Source of the DNA: Aquimarina pacifica
GTDB taxonomy: Bacteria; Bacteroidota; Bacteroidia; Flavobacteriales; Flavobacteriaceae
NCBI RefSeq assembly: GCF_000520955.1
Contig: NZ_JACC01000001.1
Span: forward strand, 1 to 64,000
DNA: 64,000 bases
Direction of reading: 5' to 3'
The position numbers and the translations under genes are program-made. The notes beneath the pieces are model-generated. The model saw only the letters and a program-made list of their open reading frames with translations. It was not told the origin of the DNA and made no database searches. Below, piece by piece: positions 60,101 through 64,000 of the stretch; position 1 is the first letter of the stretch; each line of letters starts with the position of its first letter.

Positions 60101-61521
60101 AACCAAATCAATTATTACGTGTTGATGATGCCACAGGAAATGTGGCAGGTGCAGATGATATTGGGGACCAAAATGGTCAAAACTATGAGTACAATACCAT
60201 CGGACAACTGATCAAAAATAATGAAGAAAATATTAGCTATATTTACAATACCAGTGGATTGGTAGCCGAGATACAAAAAGATGACATACCTCTGGTGAAG
60301 TTCTTTTACAATGACAAAAACCATAGAGTACGAAAAGAATCTTATAACCCTGAGAATGGTAATTTGACATATACCGAACATTATGTACGAGATGCTTCGG
60401 GTACGGCGATGGCTATTTATCGTGATGGTGCAGTTATAGAAAATACCATTTATGGAACCAATCGATTAGGGGTGCATAAATCTGATGGCACAAGTCTATA
60501 TCAACTTACCGATCATTTGGGTAATGTAAGAGCTGTAGTGGGTAAAACTACAGATGGTACAGAATTCGAAATCAAAAGTGCTACAGATTACTATCCTGGT
60601 GGGATGGTGATGCCTAATAGGAATATGGTTGGAGATTATAGGTATGGCTATCAAGGAGAATTTGCCGAAACTGACCCAGAGACTGGGAAAGTGGCGTTCG
60701 AACTTCGCCTCTATGACCCAAGAATAAATAGATGGATGACTACTGACCCTGCTAAACAATATGCTTCGCCTTATATGTCCATGGGTAATAATTGGGCAAA
60801 TCAAGTTGACCCTGATGGGGCTTTTAGTCCACCTACTGATTATTACGATAAAGATTCTGGAGCATATTTAGGTAATATTGATGATGGAATTGACCAAGTT
60901 GCTTTTGTTGATTCGGGAGTATTTGGGACATTATCATCATTATGGACAGGAGGTCATAAATCAGCATACTGGGGACATTTATCAGATTATAGTCAAATCA
61001 TTAAAATGTCGCATGCTAATTTCAAAGATATTGCAGGTACATTATTTGCAGAAGGAAGCACTCAAATGTCTGTTGCTGAAGCAACAGGTATATACTCTGT
61101 AATGGAAAATCGAGCAGCAGCAGATGGAAAAACAGTTTTAGACATAGCTTCTGGTGGTGGTATTTATGGTTGGGGACACAGAGATAAGATAAATAGTATA
61201 TACGCAAACAAGGCACAGGTAAATAATTCTTATTTAGGTGTAAGGAACGGATATTTTAATGCAGATACTTCAGGAGGAGCTTATTTTTGGCATGGTACTG
61301 ATTTTGGAAAAAAGAACTGGCAAGCATACAAAAGTTATTATTTGGTAGGGTTTAAATTTACTGATACAGCACATGATTTATGGAATTTAGGAAATCATAA
61401 ATCGAAGCATAGTTGGCTTTATAAATACGAATCTACTGGAGCTTCTGGAGGAACAACTTTTATGCGATTAACAACTGCTTGGCAAAGCGCAAATGGGAGT
61501 ACTAGATGGAATGGACAATAA
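57136..61521 (+). CDS. RHS-core protein with C-terminal toxin-like domain
   Basis: A 1461-residue protein with its own signal peptide (1-24, IIFVLGTILFISNFLTA). Residues ~30-145 look like a BACON-type beta domain; ~210-290 match the DUF6443-like start of Bacteroidota RHS proteins (NLVGTKSYDRLGN, NYFDALAKPNKT). YD repeats follow, then the RHS core near 1150-1228: YQLTDHLGNVRAVVG, YGYQGEFAETDPETG, LYDPRINRWMTTDPA, and the boundary DPDG at 1225-1228. The final ~233 residues are a variable effector domain, which I read as SleB-like: Glu1306 in TLFAEGS, SVMENR (1321-1326), GWGHRD, and GGAYFWHGTDFGKKNW. Its stop overlaps the next start by 16 nt. Confidence 0.85.
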   Translation: MRKYFKIIFVLGTILFISNFLTAQTCIELDTNQAFSFGNNGGEIEIKMDSYTSNGPSSDCYLANTDDAYVEIDYVGTQEGWITSASISYYENDELGDTEYYLKVICAPVTTPSSRSARLFIYDGNGNRVTYSDNGIPVYQNKGDLEYWYPDEDGDGLGYSSTLPIMATSPPYTGWVTDGNWSENGNIQDDQGDFCPYTYGTLDGCPVEIPQYSYNQNLVGTKSYDRLGNIKSHGVNYFDALAKPNKTISWDFKTNTIWMSETFYDYQGRAALQTLSAPTNLGEIEGDYKLSRISITDYEKDDIEDPSVVENDREGTLGWYYSENNTRNDYQDVTPRPYSRTIYSELNPGTVNKTIGGNKIDGAWKNGYTFSMPAGQELARSVAFGDPAYNPENYKIIKTVSRDVHGVESVVFTDTDGKVIASARSGNETGNVVNGRTSYVKIGEQAYVDIHIPVGRSGISVNNSTNMGYKVYNLITEEQETMATGALPNGFYRIAMSKPDIYPKDGMTVTYPENYYDYSLNEYDEAGRIISSKQPLQQLESTFEYNALGQLTQTHSPDEGDAWFLYRKDGQIRFSINSKQWENKEFSYTNYDQKGRPIESGVYSDVNLDYLAVYSNTVTSATEAFKTSLKNLVDTQDGDGLTDVNCSEVHKTQYDVSSYTNLLPDDYEFPTFLSGNIAKTENENTTTWYSYDIYGRVKWIVQRIEGLSGYKTIDYEYHPITNQVNKVWYQKGDNSDTFIHRYTYDPVDYSLVKVETSTDNSTYTEHASYEYYETGALKRLNLAEGLQGIDYVYNLNGALKGINHPNLAGSDPGNDNKDLFGMTINYYNGDYKRTNTPTYVPSLPEGIDQYNGNIKSIIWSTNGHSDKDRYYYKYNKNNWLEGASFNEEIEINSSLEPEELRNQPVLTSEIAEATKKVKLTDGFSITATNTLTFKAKISNGAGVNSNGDYNVYDITYDANGNIQTLNRNKDGGSAANKMDQLSYQYKTDKPNQLLRVDDATGNVAGADDIGDQNGQNYEYNTIGQLIKNNEENISYIYNTSGLVAEIQKDDIPLVKFFYNDKNHRVRKESYNPENGNLTYTEHYVRDASGTAMAIYRDGAVIENTIYGTNRLGVHKSDGTSLYQLTDHLGNVRAVVGKTTDGTEFEIKSATDYYPGGMVMPNRNMVGDYRYGYQGEFAETDPETGKVAFELRLYDPRINRWMTTDPAKQYASPYMSMGNNWANQVDPDGAFSPPTDYYDKDSGAYLGNIDDGIDQVAFVDSGVFGTLSSLWTGGHKSAYWGHLSDYSQIIKMSHANFKDIAGTLFAEGSTQMSVAEATGIYSVMENRAAADGKTVLDIASGGGIYGWGHRDKINSIYANKAQVNNSYLGVRNGYFNADTSGGAYFWHGTDFGKKNWQAYKSYYLVGFKFTDTAHDLWNLGNHKSKHSWLYKYESTGASGGTTFMRLTTAWQSANGSTRWNGQ

Positions 61522-62096
61522 CTAAACTAAAATTTATATATGTAGCTATTCTTCTAATAGTTGTATTGAGTTGTAAGAATAATAAAAATGAGTTATCATT
61601 AAAAAGTGATATTGAAAGCATAAATGAGAATAATTGTATAGATAGCTTAAAATTACTTATAAATACTACCACTAAATATAAAAATCTGGATATAAGTGAG
61701 TATAGTACTAATCATTCAATAAAGCAATGGCTCAATAATAATCCAAATAAAAATGAACCTTTTATAAATGAGGTGTACAATGACAATAAAAAGTTAATTA
61801 TTGGATTTTTGCTTCCAGATAATGCAACCGGTTTAATGTCAAATTTATACGACGTAATTATAATAGATATTAAAAATAATCAAACGTATATGCTCAAAAG
61901 TTTATCTAATGATGAAAAACTATTTTATTTAGACAATTCTAATTATTTGAACTATTATAGAATAATTTATAGTGATAAATTTATACTAAATAAAGATTGG
62001 GATAACCCTTCTTTGAAAATTGAAAAAATCAAACTCTCAACAAATTTTATTCCTAAAAAAGAAAAAGAAATCGTAACAATTTGTAATTTATATTAA
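61506..62096 (+). CDS. Predicted lipoprotein, candidate immunity protein
   Basis: A 196-residue protein starting inside the 3' end of the RHS-toxin gene (16-nt overlap). Residues 7-23 form a lipoprotein signal with lipobox VLSC and Cys23, so the mature chain is tethered on the periplasmic side of a membrane. The mature part is Asn/Lys/Ile-rich (ESINENNC, NNPNKNEPFINEVYNDNKKL, NLYDVIIIDIKNNQTYML); no family recognised. Base use is visibly more AT-rich than in the RHS core. Its position and predicted place in the cell fit immunity against a periplasm-acting cell-wall toxin. This is inference. Confidence 0.7.
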   Translation: MEWTITKLKFIYVAILLIVVLSCKNNKNELSLKSDIESINENNCIDSLKLLINTTTKYKNLDISEYSTNHSIKQWLNNNPNKNEPFINEVYNDNKKLIIGFLLPDNATGLMSNLYDVIIIDIKNNQTYMLKSLSNDEKLFYLDNSNYLNYYRIIYSDKFILNKDWDNPSLKIEKIKLSTNFIPKKEKEIVTICNLY

Positions 62097-62469
62097 CGAG
62101 GCATATGCTTTTTTAGCACTAAAATCACGGATAAGAGAATCTACAGTAATATATATTGCCCCACTTGTTTAGTATGCGCTACGGTTAGTTTCCCAGCTCT
62201 CTTAAGAGGGATTAAATAAAAAGTGTATTACTACGCGAATATCTTCTGACTTCGTGCCGTATCAGATTGGTAGATAACAGTAAGAAATATAGTAAAAACA
62301 GTCGCATTTGTAAAAAGATGTGGCTGTTTTAGTTTAAAAAAATATACTACAAAATAAAATAAAGTCATAAACTTGAAGTATCTATTAGCATCGCACCTCC
62401 TACTCAGCTCTTTAGCTTGCAAAACCAAAGGTAAATCATTAACTTAGTAAGGCTAAAGAAAAAGAAAAC
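62097..62469. other. 373-nt gap after the toxin locus with terminator
   Basis: No convincing gene; the minus-strand reading near 62231-62428 has no support. A hairpin with terminator character is at 62296-62330. The region is mixed in composition and might hold worn cassette debris, but I recognise no toxin or RHS fragment. Confidence 0.4.
62296..62330 (+). terminator. Terminator of the RHS/immunity unit
   Basis: AAACAGTCGCAT (62296-62307) pairs over 12 positions with ATGTGGCTGTTT (62318-62329), two of them G-U on the plus strand, followed by TTTT. Direction fits the toxin/immunity transcript. Confidence 0.65.
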
Positions 62470-63195
62470 ATGAAACTCTCACTTCCCAGAACAAACATTC
62501 AACAAAAATTAGATAAAGTAAGGTCCAAAGAGTTTGACCCTAGTACATGGAAACATCAAATTCATAAAATCTTTAAACAAGAAGAAAAGCATAGCCAGCA
62601 AATAATTCAAAATTTAGAAAATTCTTCTGTAATACTTTGTAATACCTTCGATTTTGATCAATTAGAAACGCATCGTATTTATCATATTGATCAAATAAAA
62701 AAAATCTGTATTGACTATCGACTTCGTTTTTTAGACTCAAAATATTTTAAGGGAAAACTACCGTATTCGGCTATTTCCGAGATCAAAGAGCTCGAAAAAA
62801 AACATCAAACCGAGTTAAAAGGATTTAAAATCATAGCGCCATCTAAGCTATTCAAATTAGAAAATGCCGATGATCCTCTACTCTTTGCTCCTATGGGAAA
62901 TGATTATTTTTACCTCATTCATACATGGGGAAATGACCTTCATCCATTTCGAAAAATAATGATGTGGTTTTTTAAAAGTTTTGAAAACTTACTCCTACTT
63001 ACATTTTTGGTAAGTGTTGTATGCACCTTTATGATCCCTGAAGGATTATTTAGTAAACAAAGTACAACCTCTACACACATTATGGTATTTTTATTTATGT
63101 TTAAATCCGTTGCGGCCATTGTTTTATTTTATGGATTCGCTCTGGGCAAAAATTTTAATACTGCTATATGGAATAGTAAATATTTTAATGCATAA
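62470..63195 (+). CDS. Membrane protein of unknown function, two C-terminal helices
   Basis: A 241-residue protein, not recognised. Residues 1-165 are soluble and charged (FDPSTWKHQIHKIFKQEEKH, ALVELEKKHQTELKG-type segments, then FAPMGNDYFYLIHTWGNDLHPFRK), and two transmembrane helices follow (~175-195 LLLLTFLVSVVCTFMI and ~208-230 IMVFLFMFKSVAAIVLFYGF). The N-terminal domain should be cytoplasmic. It may form a unit with the next two small genes (gaps 16 and 16 nt), giving a little membrane-linked operon. Confidence 0.7.
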   Translation: MKLSLPRTNIQQKLDKVRSKEFDPSTWKHQIHKIFKQEEKHSQQIIQNLENSSVILCNTFDFDQLETHRIYHIDQIKKICIDYRLRFLDSKYFKGKLPYSAISEIKELEKKHQTELKGFKIIAPSKLFKLENADDPLLFAPMGNDYFYLIHTWGNDLHPFRKIMMWFFKSFENLLLLTFLVSVVCTFMIPEGLFSKQSTTSTHIMVFLFMFKSVAAIVLFYGFALGKNFNTAIWNSKYFNA

Positions 63196-63211
63196 CTTAA
63201 ACTACAAAACT

Positions 63212-63436
63212 ATGTTTACAGAAAGTGAATATGAGAGAGCGTATACCGGGAGTATGATTAATGTACAATTTATTCAGACCCTATTAATTGATCAAGGCAT
63301 TACTTCGATAACCAGAGATGATATGAAATCAGGAATGATGGCAGGTTTCGGAGGTGGAGTTCCTGACCACATTCAACTTTTTGTTAAAAAAGAGGAATAT
63401 ACTAAGGCCCTTACACTAATCGAAAAAAACATGTAA
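63212..63436 (+). CDS. DUF2007-like small protein
   Basis: A 74-residue protein starting at the ATG at 63212, after the stop of the previous gene; the longer in-frame reading from 63110 would overlap that gene and lacks family support. The pattern ERAYTGSMINVQFIQTLLIDQGI, a Gly-rich middle and VPDHIQLFVKKEEYTKALTLIE fits the DUF2007 group of putative signal-transducing proteins (YTGSM-x-x-x-x-x-x-x-LL...G; L-x-V-x-x-E-x-x-x-A). Cytosolic; function unknown. Confidence 0.75.
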   Translation: MFTESEYERAYTGSMINVQFIQTLLIDQGITSITRDDMKSGMMAGFGGGVPDHIQLFVKKEEYTKALTLIEKNM

Positions 63437-63452
63437 AAATCAAAATCTGAGT

Positions 63453-63653
63453 ATGCCAGAAGAAAATGACTCTCAACGAAAAAGCTGGGACCTTATGATC
63501 GGGATCACTTTGGTGGTCTTTGGCGGACTTCGCCTTTACAATCAATTTAAGACAAATATTGACTGGGATTTTAGAGCAATGTTTACGTTATTATTTATAG
63601 GGTATGGCGGATATTTGGTATATCGTCATTTTCAGAATTCTAAAAAAGATTGA
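63453..63653 (+). CDS. Small two-helix membrane protein
   Basis: A 66-residue protein with two predicted transmembrane helices: LMIGITLVVFGGLRLY (~13-29) and AMFTLLFIGYGGYLVYRHF (~42-60), and a charged N-terminus (MPEENDSQRKSW). No family recognised. Sixteen nt after the DUF2007-like gene, hence probably in the same operon. Confidence 0.65.
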   Translation: MPEENDSQRKSWDLMIGITLVVFGGLRLYNQFKTNIDWDFRAMFTLLFIGYGGYLVYRHFQNSKKD

Positions 63654-64000
63654 TCCTTTTATTTGGCCTATTCATTAAACCCTCTACAAATTATATTGAG
63701 ATAATATATAGATAGCAATAGTGTAATAATATCATTGAAAAAGCAATTATAAGTATAACTAGTTTAAAATATTTTACTAGTCCAAACTATAAAAATTAAG
63801 CATAGCCACGATTTACTTTTCTGGAAAAAAAATACTAGAAAAAGAAACGGGTTATTAGCCTAAAATCACATTTTATATCAAATAATAATGCTCTAAAAAA
63901 AAGCCTAAAGGTGATAATCCCCTTTAGACTTTTTTAAAAATTAAATTATTCTATTTTGCTTGAGAATACTACTTTTATGCATTCACTGCATACATTTTTT
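63654..64000. other. Gene-free right edge of the window
   Basis: 347 nt without a supported gene. It holds the terminator at 63897-63935; the rest is A/T-rich sequence in which I see nothing. A gene could begin beyond the edge. Confidence 0.4.
63897..63935. terminator. Bidirectional terminator-like hairpin
   Basis: A 15-position stem with one mismatch (AAAAAAGCCTAAAGG at 63897-63911 with CCTTTAGACTTTTTT at 63921-63935) around 9 nt; the outer A/T pairs give T tracts on both strands. It would stop the small operon ending at 63653 and any convergent gene beyond the edge. Confidence 0.65.

Noticed and set aside
51803..61521. One single RHS gene broken by a stop at 57133
   Set aside because: The second ORF starts with its own complete signal peptide and a BACON-like domain, so two exported proteins are meant, not a frameshifted one.
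62231..62428. Minus-strand ORF of 65 residues after the immunity gene
   Set aside because: Odd composition, no start context, no family, and it runs through the terminator hairpin at 62296-62330.
63110..63211. N-terminal extension of the DUF2007-like protein
   Set aside because: It would overlap the 241-residue gene in another frame; the family pattern starts only at the ATG at 63212.

Overview
The window looks like a chromosomal piece of a marine-type member of the Flavobacteriaceae (Bacteroidota), most like Aquimarina or a close relative. The evidence is a low-GC sequence, promoters of the Bacteroidota type (TAnnTTTG), few Shine-Dalgarno sites, and a characteristic gene set: a fused alpha/beta 2-oxoacid dehydrogenase E1, a MutS2 without Smr domain, DUF2911, DUF1460, DUF1835 and DUF3307 proteins, a hut operon with a long urocanase, and giant RHS proteins. 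The genus is inferred from gene content; no 16S gene is present. I found no tRNA, rRNA, CRISPR array, insertion sequence or integrase.

Layout. 55-966 (minus): a Lys/Glu-rich secreted coiled-coil protein and a small lipoprotein. 1179-1655: an SRPBCC/AHSA1 protein. 1721-14671 (minus): a tight surface-polysaccharide operon of 12 genes, read from 14671 down. It starts with a WbpP/TviC-type epimerase and a WbpO/TviB-type dehydrogenase (a UDP-GlcNAc to UDP-GalNAcA type route). A Wzx flippase, two hexapeptide acetyltransferases, four GT4 and one GT2 glycosyltransferases, a pyruvyltransferase and an EpsG-like polymerase follow. No initiating phosphosugar transferase or Wza/Wzc export gene is in the window. 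15011-17029 (minus): the fused E1. 17418-20550: a 2OG-Fe(II) oxygenase, a SUI1/YciH factor, a DUF1835 protein and a nucleoside phosphorylase. 20584-25386: a solute-binding-like protein, small membrane ORFs, ung and mutS2. 25504-30871: PIG-L deacetylase, a 37-residue membrane peptide, an SSS symporter and a Gfo/Idh oxidoreductase. 30945-32570: DUF2911 and an aquaporin. 32673-35278: SRPBCC, an atypical SDR and a photolyase. 36214-37553: SatD-like protein and DUF3307. 37594-44521: a LysR regulator divergent from hutH-hutI-hutU-hutG. 45041-48228: an unknown protein, a cold-shock protein, a DUF1460 protein and a membrane-bound AraC regulator.

The most interesting block is 48545-62096, all on the plus strand. 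It holds a repeat-rich fibre-like surface protein, an OmpH/Skp-type periplasmic chaperone, a lipoprotein, then a 1776-residue and a 1461-residue RHS/YD-type pair, each with its own Sec signal. The second RHS protein ends in the usual DPDG core boundary followed by about 233 variable residues. I read this tail as a candidate SleB-like peptidoglycan hydrolase toxin. The next gene overlaps it by 16 nt and encodes an AT-rich predicted lipoprotein, which fits an immunity protein guarding the periplasm. Toxin, immunity and export route are inferences; the architecture is seen directly.

Two very short minus-strand ORFs, each followed by a strong terminator hairpin with a T tract, also deserve attention: 20701-20846 (apparently split by a frameshift at an A6 run) and 44633-44731. 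The last part, 62470-63653, holds three small genes of unknown function (a 241-residue membrane protein, a DUF2007-like protein and a two-helix membrane protein).
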